A stretch of 13,910 nucleotides of DNA. Source: Polyrhizophydium stewartii (lineage: Eukaryota > Chytridiomycota > Chytridiomycetes > Rhizophydiales). The stretch is taken from positions 1-13,910 of the forward strand of contig JADGIZ010000423.1 in assembly GCA_027604665.1 (NCBI GenBank), in the 5' to 3' direction. Below the pieces are notes generated by a model. The model saw nothing but the letters and a program-made list of their open reading frames with translations. It was not told the DNA's origin and searched no databases. Below are positions 1 through 8,053 of the stretch, piece after piece (the stretch's first letter is position 1; the number at the start of each line of letters is the position of its first letter). The translations under genes were made by a program, and so were the position numbers.

Positions 1-527
1 TCCAAGGTGACGTCGTGCAACCTGTCGGGCACGTCGCTGTGCTCGTCGGGCGATGCGCCGGCCGTGTGCAACGCCCCGTCGTGTGAGTCGCCGCTGCGGC
101 CTTTGTGACCGCCGCGTCGATCGCGCTGACACCATTGCGTTCAGGCCCGACGACGAGCAGCGGACTGAGCGGCGGCGCCATTGGTGGCATCGTTGCAGGT
201 GTTGTGGTTGTCATTGCGGCCGTCGCGGTGTTTGTCTGGTTCCGAATGCGTGGTCAGCAAGCACCATGGAATGCGATCTCGACAGTCGAGCGTGGCACCT
301 CGCCCCTGAAAGTCATCAAGCCGTCAGCAGCAGCGTCGCAACCTCAGAGGTCTGAGCGACGAACAACATCATCGTCTGGGTGCGAACTGCCGTTGCAGAC
401 GGGGACCGCCAACACACTGCCAAGCTTTGCGACCATGTCCGATGGAAGCGCTCCGAGAGGTGCGAACTGTTGTTGCTCTGTTGCATGTTGTTTGACTAAT
501 GAGACAAACACGGCGAACCCAATATAG
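1..527 (+). CDS. LRR receptor-like protein A, 3' part (C-cap, membrane helix, short tail)
   Basis: Two exons are visible: 1-82, cut by the window edge, and 145-527. They are separated by a 62-nt intron (GTGAGT donor, CTGAC about 15 nt before the AG). The first exon encodes an LRR C-cap with cysteines spaced C-x7-C-x8-C-x4-C; the last Cys codon is split by the phase-1 intron. The second exon opens Cys-Pro-Thr-Thr-Ser-Ser. It then encodes a Gly/Ala/Val-rich membrane helix (GGIVAGVVVVIAAVAVFVWF) and a basic stop-transfer (RMRGQ). The cytoplasmic tail is about 90 residues with no kinase. By analogy with related LRR proteins this would be a type I surface receptor or adhesion protein; ligand unknown. 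The C-cap DNA is closest to gene C, while the helix exon is closest to gene B. The tail lacks the LVER...LGV ending shared by B and C and ends in a Cys cluster, so this copy may be diverged or decaying. The splice is well supported; function is inferred. Confidence 0.72.
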
Positions 528-570
528 GGCTTCGCCGCGCCTTGTCTTTGCTTCATTCCATGCCGCACAT

Positions 571-2593
571 ATGGCGCGCACTACCGGCGCAACACGAACA
601 CGACCGATTTTTAGGCGGGCTACCATTTTCACTGTTTCAGCTCTCTCAGCCTTTCCAGCCTCACTTTTCACAAGGTTTACCTTAAATCGCCCAAGCCCCA
701 TGTCAACCGACTGCACGGCGCTCTCGGGGGCGTTCCCGTCGCTCGCCCTGCCAGCCAACTGTTGCTCCGACTCGCGCGTGGCATGCCTGAACGACCGCGT
801 CACGAGCATGTGAGTGCGCCGCCGGCATGTGCACGGGGGGGGGGAGCGGCTGCTCTGGCGTGCCTTACAGCGGCCCCTGACGCCCCATTCCGCTCCTGCT
901 CTTTGTGCGGGGCTGTGCCTGCGGCGCGTTTTTGTGTCTCTCGACCGCCCTGCCTTCCAGCAACTTCCAGTCGAGCCAGCTCTCGGGGCCGCTGTCGCAG
1001 GCGCTGTCGCAGCTCACGGTGTTGCGCTCGATGTGAGTCTGCTGCTCCACAATGCCCATCCGCTCTGTCCCATGCTGTCTGTGGTGCAAGGTCCTTCTTC
1101 AACAACTCGCTCTCGGGGCCGCTCCCCACATGGATCGGCGATATGGGCTTGCTCTCAACGCTGTACGAGCATTACTTGCCTCTGAGCTTGCCTCTGCGGT
1201 GCGCTGACTCGAATGTGCGCGAGCAGTGACCTCAGGCAGAATCGCCTCAACGGCACGATCCCCGACTCGCTTGGCAAACTTACCGGGCTGCAGACGCTGT
1301 GAGTGTCGCTGGATGCTGAGCAGCAGCCTGCCGTGGCATGTGGCTGACCAGCTAAGCGTAGGCTGATCGGCCAGAACAACTTTGCCCTGCCTGTTCCCGA
1401 GTCCCTGGGCAATCTGCAAGATCTGACGGTCCTGTGAGTGAGCTCGCATTTTGTCGTGATGGCCAGCTGCAGTCCGTGCTGACTCTGGACGCAGGGGCCT
1501 GAACGGCCTGTCGTTTGCGATTCCACTTCCCGCATGGATCGGAAAGCTCACGTCGCTGACCTTCCTGTGAGCGCATTGTGTGACAGGCGTCCGCGAGTTG
1601 CGGGTGTGCTGCTGACCGCCGCCGTGCAGCAACGTGGCCGCGTCGGGATACACCGGTCCGGTTCCCGAATGGTTTGGCAACCTCAAGTCGCTGCAGACGC
1701 TGTGAGATTTGCTTGGCGGCTCGCCCGCGACGACGCCGAGGCTGACTCGGCGAGTCACAGTTACATCTTTGGAAACAACCTTGAGGGCACGATCCCAGCC
1801 TCGTTCTTGCAGATCCGCAACCTCACGACTTTGTGAGCCAGCGCTGGTTTTGGCTGGGGTGCGACCTTGCGTGCTGCTTCTCTGACATCCGTGATCCCAG
1901 CTATATCAACAACAACCCTAAGCTCACGGGCGAGCTTCCGGCCACGCTCTACTCGCAGGCTTCTTGCCTGGCGTCTGGAACCAAGCTGTGCTCGAACAAC
2001 ACGAAAATCCAAAGCCTTTGCAAGCTGTCCGCATGTGAGTTGGCACAAGCCGGTGCCTTTTGGTGCACCTGGCTGTACTGACGTTTGAAATCACAGGCCC
2101 GGACAGCAGTAGCGGATCCAGCGGTAGTGGCAGCAGCAATAGCAACAGCAGCGGCGACAATGCCACGGCCAGCACCAACAGCGGGCTGAGCGGCGGCGCG
2201 ATCGGTGGCATCATGGCGGGAGTCGTGATTGTGATTGCGGCTGTCGCGGCAGTTGTGTGGTTCCGCATGCGCGGCCAGACCAACAAGTCGAAAACTAGCA
2301 TGACCGCCACAACTGTTGATCGTGCCACCTCTCCACCTGTTTTATCAAACTCGTCCCAATCTTTGTCTGCGGATCCCAGTCTCGCACAGCAAGCTATGGT
2401 ACCCTCGGGAAGCGGCTTTGCTTCCTATAACGATGAACTTCGCTCTCTACAAACCTTGTCTACGACGTCCCAGGGATCGGTCGCAAGAATGGCAGAGTTC
2501 AGCGATTACGGAGGAAGAGTCGAGAGGCCTGCCATTCTTGTCGAGAGATCATCTCCTCCAGTTGCGAGCCTGGGTGTCAGTCGTGCACGTTGA
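571..2593 (+). CDS. LRR receptor-like protein B (N-cap, 7 single-exon LRRs, C-cap, TM, short tail)
   Basis: Ten exons join in one frame: 571-809, 961-1032, 1091-1162, 1227-1298, 1362-1433, 1495-1566, 1630-1701, 1761-1832, 1901-2034 and 2097-2593, giving about 457 residues. Exon 1 holds an N-cap with cysteines C-x15-CC-x6-C. Exons 2-8 are each exactly 72 nt, phase 2 at both ends, and encode one 24-residue LRR of the LxGxIPxxLGxL type (e.g. LDLRQNRLNGTIPDSLGKL). Exon 9 (134 nt) gives half an LRR plus the C-cap C-x7-C-x9-C-x4-C. Exon 10 encodes a Ser/Gly/Asn-rich stalk, a helix (GGIMAGVVIVIAAVAAVVWF), RMRGQ and a tail of about 100 residues ending LGVSRAR. No kinase is present. Inferred role: surface recognition or adhesion. 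The start is uncertain. ATG 571 gives a basic then hydrophobic leader (ATIFTVSALSAFPASLF) that could be a signal peptide; ATG 702 would leave none, and in-frame ATG 499 overlaps gene A. Confidence 0.8.
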
Positions 2594-2714
2594 AGTTTCA
2601 CCGATCATGCAAAGTGTAGCCGTTCTAGCCTTATCAAATGCCATGCAAACTAGTGATCGGGATAAATTCACCCACACTCAGCTGTTGAAAAGTGGCACGC
2701 TTGGGGCTGTCAGC

Positions 2715-2720
2715 AATAAA
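2715..2720 (+). promoter_or_regulatory. Polyadenylation hexamer AATAAA for LRR gene B
   Basis: A canonical AATAAA lies 121 nt after the TGA of LRR gene B on the same strand. The sequence between is less GC-rich than the neighbouring coding DNA, as expected of a 3' untranslated region. A single hexamer can occur by chance, but its position fits. Confidence 0.45.
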
Positions 2721-2818
2721 GCTTGCTGAGATGCTGCCAATGTGGCGAGCTGTCTTGAATTGTACTGTGGATTTGGATGTGGCTCGCATCTTGAAATTCC
2801 GCCCCGCAAGTCGGGGCT

Positions 2819-3793
2819 GTGTTTCGGTGCCACCACGGATCGGGCACCATGCCGAGGTTTCACCGACGAGGCCATGGCTGCGATGCGATCGGGGAGGCAT
2901 GGGCCACGCACGGTGGCATCCGTAGTGAGTCGACATATGCACGTACGGCGCACCAGTTCCGCGTCGCTGGCGAGCCGTGGGCGTCCAACTCGGACGCTAA
3001 GGATACCGATGGGCCCAAGATCGTCGCGGCTGTGGTCGAGGCCGCGCTGCGCACGTATGCATGCGTCAGCACAACCACGACCAAGAGCATCTGGTTCCAG
3101 GACCACGAGCCGCAGGCGGCCAACCGCGTTGGGCTTGATACGCGGGTCTTCCAGGCGCCGCTCGGCGCGCTCGAGGCGGCGGCAGGCGCGACGGACGGCG
3201 CGGCCGTGCACGCGGGCATCCCCGTGCCGCCGGCCAACGCCGTGTCAGTCATGTGCCTGGCAATCCGCGGCTTGAGCTTGCTGCGGCTGGCGGCGGGATC
3301 TATCTCGGAGCTTGCGCTGCTGATTGAGATGGTGATCGCGGCGTCGTGGCCGCGCGGAAGCAGCCGGCCAAAGTCAGCGTGGGCGGGCCGCGCGGTCGAC
3401 TTCCAGCTGCACAGCACGCCGTGGTACTGGGCCGAGGCAGGTGCGCTCGAGGGCCGGCTGTTTGTGCTGCGGATGCTCGGCGTGCTCGCTGCGATGGGCT
3501 GGCACATTGTCGCACTGGTGGTCTTGCAGCCCATTGTCGCACCAATTGCCATGGAGAAAACCGTCATCAGGAACAGGCACAAAGCCGGCATCGCAAACAG
3601 AGGGTGGCGCTCCAGCTCTCGCACCTTCTGTGCATTCCGCTTCGGCCACCGCATCCGCCTGCCGCCCGCTGCGCCGACACAGGTATGTGCGCAGGCACCC
3701 ATCCATCCGGCGCGCGCACGCCCAATGCCCGCGCGCGCACAGACGCAGGCAACCCCTGCTGCGTTTGTCCAGGCTCGCATGCTCATTTGTTGA
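2819..3793 (+). CDS. Unrecognised ORF with hydrophobic segments (boundaries uncertain)
   Basis: I do not recognise this protein. From about 2930 to 3600 the frame uses G or C at most third codon positions and has a normal residue mix, as expected of real coding DNA. Before about 2930 and after about 3600 the frame looks less convincing, so the true gene may be a spliced subset. A moderately hydrophobic stretch near 3275-3350 (LSLLRLAAGSISELALLIEM) is followed by a clear membrane-helix candidate near 3470-3555 (MLGVLAAMGWHIVALVVLQP). An aromatic patch, STPWYWAEAGALEGR, lies between them. A GTATGT donor-like site at 3683 could end an exon. The phase there (0) does not fit the phase-2 entry of the LRR exon at 3904, so it is unlikely to be the 5' part of gene C. 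A long - strand ORF overlaps it but looks like its antisense shadow. Confidence 0.4.
   Translation: MFRCHHGSGTMPRFHRRGHGCDAIGEAWATHGGIRSESTYARTAHQFRVAGEPWASNSDAKDTDGPKIVAAVVEAALRTYACVSTTTTKSIWFQDHEPQAANRVGLDTRVFQAPLGALEAAAGATDGAAVHAGIPVPPANAVSVMCLAIRGLSLLRLAAGSISELALLIEMVIAASWPRGSSRPKSAWAGRAVDFQLHSTPWYWAEAGALEGRLFVLRMLGVLAAMGWHIVALVVLQPIVAPIAMEKTVIRNRHKAGIANRGWRSSSRTFCAFRFGHRIRLPPAAPTQVCAQAPIHPARARPMPARAQTQATPAAFVQARMLIC
3625..3682 (+). repeat. Direct repeat, copy 1 (58 nt)
   Basis: This 58-nt segment recurs at 3801-3858 with about five mismatches (about 91% identity) and an offset of 176 nt. Both copies end in the same string, GCGCCGACACAG. Here the copy is followed by a donor-like GTATGT; the second copy is not. 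It lies at the 3' end of the unrecognised ORF, just before the first recognisable exon of LRR gene C. Confidence 0.75.
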
Positions 3794-3800
3794 ATAACAC

Positions 3801-3858
3801 ATTCTGCGCATTCCGCTTTGGCCGCCGCTTCCGCCTGCCGCCCGCCGCGCCGACACAG
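3801..3858 (+). repeat. Direct repeat, copy 2 (58 nt)
   Basis: Second copy of the segment at 3625-3682. The DNA between the copies includes alternating GCGCGC runs near 3710-3740. The duplication sits 45 nt upstream of the first LRR exon of gene C, where an N-cap exon would be expected but is not seen. A local rearrangement may have removed or displaced the 5' end of gene C. Confidence 0.75.
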
Positions 3859-3903
3859 CGCGACTCGGGAGCCAAAGTCGTGACATGACTTGGGCGGCCG
3901 CAG

Positions 3904-5745
3904 GTATCTGGACCACAACCAGTTCACGGGGTCGATCCCAGACTCGCTCGGCAAGCTCACGGCACTCACGGCGCTGTGTGTGCTTGCGTGATCGGCTCAG
4001 AGCTCGGAGGGAGACTGCTGACAACTTGCGTTGGCTGGACATGCAGGTCGCTCAACAACAACCAGCTCTCGGGTCCGATTCCGTCGTCGCTCGGCAACCT
4101 GGCGCAGCTTCAGTCCCTGTGCGTTTGCATGTGCTGCTGCGATATCGTTTCAATTTGCCGATGACCATGCGACTCCAGTGATCTGAGTGGGAACCAACTC
4201 AGCGGCGAGGTCCCGTCGTCGCTGGGCAGCCTCACCTCGCTCACAGCCTTGTGAGTTTCGCGCGAAAGCCTGGATGCTGTTCGTCAGATGGATGGTCATG
4301 ATACGTCGGTGCTGACACATGGGACGACTGCAGGGGCTTTGGAACCAACCAGCTGTCGGGCAGGATCCCCTCGTCACTGGGCAACCTTGTGAACCTGACC
4401 AGATTGTGAGCGGCCGCGGACTGGATGCCTGTGTGACTCTGTCGATGCATGGCTGACAGTCTTGCCGTTACGTGCGGCAGGTTCCTGGACACGAACCAAT
4501 TCTCAGGCTCTGTGCCGTCGTCGTTCAGCAAGTTGACCAAGCTGACCAACTTGTGAGTCGCTGCTGGTTGGCGGTCGCGGGCGAGGCAGCAGCGATCGCC
4601 GCACTGACGCCGCAAGCCGCAGCTGGCTCGAGTCGAACACGCAGCTCTCTGGCGAGCTGCCATCGACGATCAATCCCAGTGCCGAGTGCAGGATGAGCCG
4701 CACCAACATCTGCACAAGCAGCCCAAGCTTGCAGACGCTCTGCAGCCTGCCCGCATGTGAGCGGATCTTGAACTTGCATCGCTGCTGGCACCACCAGGAT
4801 GCTGACGCTGCATGCAAAGGCCCGACATCCAGCAACTGCGCGATCCCAGTCGGTCTCTTCCCCACGCTCGACTTTGGCAACAACTGCTGCACGTCCGGAT
4901 ATGCCACCTGCAGCAACGGCGTGATCACGGGGCTGTGAGTGTGCGAGCGGCGAGCGGGCTGCCTCGACTCGCGCAGCTGCTGACGCACGCATCGGCCGCG
5001 GCAGCACACTCTCTGGCGCCAACCTGACGGGCTCGCTGTCGCCGCTGCTCTCTGGGCTCACCAACGTCACGTCGCTGTGAGTCTGGGCTGCAGCGAGATC
5101 GGTGCTGGCTGCTTCCCAGTGTGCGGCAACTGACGCCTGCTGCAGCGACCTGTCCAACAACCTGCAGCTGTCCGGCCCGCTGCCGTCTGGACTGTCCAAA
5201 GTGACGTCGTGCAACCTGTCGGGCACGTCGCTGTGCTCGTCGGGCGACACACAGGCAGTCTGCAACGCCCCGGCCTGTAAGATGGTTGCCGGATGCCTGC
5301 CGTTTGGCCGATCACACTGACGACGCTACGCGCAGGCCCGTCTGAGGGCGTTTCCAAGACTCCGTTAATTGGCGGCTTGGTCGGAGGAGCCGTTCTTCTG
5401 ATTGCCGGCGTCGTGGGCTTCTTGTGGTACCGGATGCGCACGCAACCCGAGGCTGAGCCGCAGCTGCCCATGACACACAAGACATCGTTTTCTCGGCTCA
5501 AGTTCACGCCGAGCCCGTCGCCGTCGTTCCCGTCGATGGGCGAGGCGGTTAGTGGCGACTACAGCCTCAGCACGACACCTTCGACTATGCCTGGCGCTGG
5601 TGGGGTCCCCGCGCAGCCCGCGCGCCTGATCGACTATGGGGCCGGGATGCCCGCAACAGCGCCGTCGCGGCCGGCCGCGGCAATGTTGGTCGAGCGGCCG
5701 ATGGGCCCGCCGGCGCCGGACCTTGGAGTCACCCGCCCGCGTTGA
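3904..5745 (+). CDS. LRR receptor-like protein C with two serial LRR modules, TM and short tail (5' end unresolved)
   Basis: Ten exons join in frame: 3904-3975, 4047-4118, 4179-4250, 4334-4405, 4481-4552, 4623-4756, 4820-4934, 5005-5076, 5146-5276 and 5336-5745, about 406 residues. The first five are single-LRR exons of 72 nt (e.g. SLNNNQLSGPIPSSLGNLAQ). The 134-nt exon closes module 1 with a C-cap C-x7-C-x9-C-x4-C. Exon 4820-4934 then encodes a second N-cap with exactly gene B's spacing, C-x15-CC-x6-C. One further LRR, a second C-cap (C-x7-C-x8-C-x4-C) and a membrane helix (LIGGLVGGAVLLIAGVVGFL) follow, then RMRTQ and a tail ending LGVTRPR. No kinase is present. The first exon needs a phase-2 exon upstream; no N-cap or signal peptide is visible between 2594 and 3903, so the gene is either truncated or has a distant first exon. 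Inferred role: surface receptor or adhesion. Confidence 0.78.
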
Positions 5746-5948
5746 GGGCGTTCGGCTGAGAGCAGCATGCATCGGGCAGGAGGCGTCGGGAGCAGCCCGT
5801 TCAATACATTCGATGATTGTGCCAACGCTGCCTGGAGCGGGCAATGGAGACATGCGCGAAGCGAGGAGAGAGACGGGTGAGACAAGCGGGGACATGGCCG
5901 AGTGGGCCGAATGAGAGGCAGGCGGAGGCGTTGCGATTGGACATGGGC

Positions 5949-6053
5949 AGAGACACAGATTGGAGAGAAACGGGAGTGGGAGACACGAGAGGGAGAGACG
6001 GGAGGGAGAGACAGGAGGGAGAGACAAGAGAGAGAGAGAGACAGGAGGAGGGG
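5949..6053 (+). repeat. GA-rich polypurine tract
   Basis: About 105 nt made almost wholly of GAGA, GGGA and GACA units, including a perfect (GA)n run near 6028-6040. It separates the stop of LRR gene C from the GC-rich 5' region of the EGF-7TM gene. Polypurine tracts with mirror symmetry can form triplex DNA, and GA tracts occur in promoters; either role here is inference. The reading frame through it (Arg/Glu/Gly-rich) looks like simple repeat rather than protein. Confidence 0.7.
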
Positions 6054-6074
6054 CGGCCGAGGCCCGCGGGTGGC

Positions 6075-6470
6075 TCAGAAGCGCCAGCGCTGGCGGGCGC
6101 GGTCGCGGCGGTCGCGGAAGCGGCGGCGGTCGTCGCGGATGACGCGCACGCGCACGACGATGCCGGTGCGGTGGTCGTCGCGGGAGCGGCGGCGGCGGTC
6201 CGCGCGGCGGAAGCGGCGGCGGCGGCGGTCCGCGTCGCGGCGGTCGCGGTACCAGCGGGCGAAGACGCGGGCGGCGTCGTCGTCGTCGCGGCGGCGCGCG
6301 GCCTCGTAGTCGGCGCGGGTGCGGCGGCGGCGGGCGCGGGCGGCGTCGCGGGCCGAGTCGATGATGACGCGCACGTCCACGTCCTCCCGGCGCCACGCAT
6401 CGTCGAGCTGCCGCCGGCGGCGCGCGCCGACCGTGTTGCGGAACCACCGCTCGAAGTCGGCGCAGAACCG
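6075..6470 (-). other. Extreme GC block; antisense Arg/Asp-rich open frame of unknown status
   Basis: About 400 nt of very GC-rich DNA. On the - strand one frame, closed by TGA at 6077-6075, has G or C at almost every third position. It encodes a mixed-charge Arg/Asp-rich sequence with regularly placed Trp, Phe and Tyr (e.g. FERWFRNTVG, ARVFARWYRDRRDADRRRRR). No start codon lies in the segment itself, and the frame runs back antisense through the EGF-7TM gene. The + strand frame in the same codon register is almost pure Ala/Val/Asp/Glu and runs into the EGF module. The block could be a CpG-rich promoter and leader, a low-complexity N-terminus of the + strand gene, or a terminal exon of a - strand gene. 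The sequence does not decide between these. Confidence 0.35.
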
Positions 6471-7852
6471 CGCGCGCCGCCCGCCGCGCCCGCCGCGCCC
6501 GTCGCCGCCCCCGTGCCGCCGCCGGCCCGCTGCCCGCTCGACTGCTCCGGCGTCGGCCACTGCCTCGCCTCGGGCGTCTGCGACTGCCCGACCCCAGACA
6601 TCACAGAGTGGTGGCGGCCATACGACTCGGCCTGCCGCACGGGCATCGCGGCCTTCGACATCGCCTGGCGCCCCTTTGTCGTCTCGTGGATCCTCGTCTC
6701 CGCACTCGGCTGCCTCTTCGTCACATACTGCAACGTCAGCATGCTGCGCCGCAACGGCTGGGCCGTCAGGGGCGTCAGGCACATGTGTCTCATGGCCATC
6801 AACGGCGCTGCGCTCCGTATGTGCTGCGCCTGCAACCTCTCCTCGCCGCCCCACCGCTCCCGCGCTCATGCTGGCTGGGGCGAGGCGGCTGCCCGCCGTG
6901 CGCATTGCGCTGACCCCCAATGCCGCGCCGCAGTCAAGCTCGTCTTCTACTCCTATAACCCGTACTGCGTCTACGACGGCTGCGACACCAACGCCGTGCG
7001 CATCCTCTTTGACGGCACGTACTGGTGCTTCATGCTCGCCTACGCGCTCATGGGCGTGCACTGGATCAGCATCTTCTACACCTTCATGCACCTCACGCCC
7101 ATCGACACCCTCTTGATTGCGCGCGCCGTCGCGCTCGTCTACGTCGTGTTTGTCGTGGCACTCGAGATCGTGCTCTCGGTCATGGCCATGAATACGGACC
7201 TCAAGTACGCCGTACTGATTGTCGAGGGCGGCACGCTGGTGCTCATCCTTGTGGGTTTGCTCCCGTTTTGTGAACCGAGCCGTGCACGCTGCGCCGACCT
7301 GCTGACCCGCTGCGTGTGTGCGTTGGCTCTGCGCAGCTGAGCGTCGTGCCAATGTACTTTCTGTACGGCCTGCGCTTCATCCAACGGTTGCGCAACGTGC
7401 GCGCAGACAAGTCTGGCCGGCGCGAGCGCATGCTCAGCAAAGTGAGACACCGCCCCCGCCGCCGCCGCCGCTCTGCCTGCTCTCGACAGGTTGCTGACCC
7501 GCAGTGCGCTGCGCAGATCCGGGTCATGACGTACGGGCCGTCCGTCTGTTCCGCTGTATTTATTATTTTGCAGGGTGCCAAGTTCACCGTGCTGCACACC
7601 AACCCGTTCTGGTTCCTGATTGGCGAGTGCCTCGGCAACTCGATCGAGTTCATTGTCATGTCGCTGTTCCTCGACGGCATCCTCCTGCGCGAGGTGGGCT
7701 GCATGCGCACGCATGCTGGTGGCTGCGGCTGGCGGCTGACACCGGCTTGCGTGGGCTGACCCGCCGCCTTGCAGGAAATACCGCATCCGCAGCTCTCGAG
7801 CCGCAACCCCTCGCAAAACCCCAATACTGCGCAAGGCCCGCGCCAATCGTAA
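6466..7852 (+). CDS. EGF-like module plus seven-helix membrane protein (5' end unresolved)
   Basis: Five exons join in frame: about 6466-6816, 6934-7250, 7337-7441, 7505-7693 (or from 7517) and 7775-7852. All four introns have a CTGAC motif near the acceptor. A Pro/Ala-rich lead-in precedes an EGF-like cysteine module (CPLDCSGVGHCLASGVCDC). About seven hydrophobic segments follow, for example VVSWILVSALGCLFVTYC, YWCFMLAYALMGVHWISIFY, ARAVALVYVVFVVALEIVLS and FLIGECLGNSIEFIVMSLFL. The C-terminal tail is short and Ser/Asn/Gln-rich. The layout is an extracellular EGF module plus a 7TM bundle, as in GPCR-like receptors. Spacing and the lack of a known GPCR signature also allow a THH1/TOM1-like 7TM protein; family assignment is tentative. 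No in-frame ATG is close upstream, and an acceptor AG at 6464-6465 suggests the signal-peptide exon lies further 5'. The 7250/7251 donor is GTGGGT and less certain. Confidence 0.68.
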
Positions 7853-8053
7853 TGAATATAGACAGAGCCGCTGTTCTCCGCGGTCCGCCCGCGCCCCGCG
7901 AGCCACGCCCGCTGGCTCGCCCGGGGAATCCGCCGACCCGAGAAACGGATCGACGCCGGGCCATCGACTCACCGCACGTGTGCCTCCGCCGCGCGCTGAT
8001 TGGCCGGCGGGGCTTCATCCGCCTTCTGGCACGCCGCCCTCGGCTTCGCCCTC

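Noticed and set aside
835..844. Run of ten G in the first intron of gene B as a phase-variable tract
   Set aside because: It lies inside an intron, so slippage would not change the protein; it is more likely a sequencing-sensitive homopolymer.
1099..1758. Long - strand open frame across the LRR exons of gene B
   Set aside because: It is the antisense shadow of correctly spliced LRR exons; it shows no family motif and reads across several + strand introns.
2860..3969. 369-codon - strand ORF
   Set aside because: Its composition is Ser/Ala/Arg-rich shadow sequence, it is antisense to a frame with better codon use, and its first codons are antisense to a clear LRR exon at 3904-3975.
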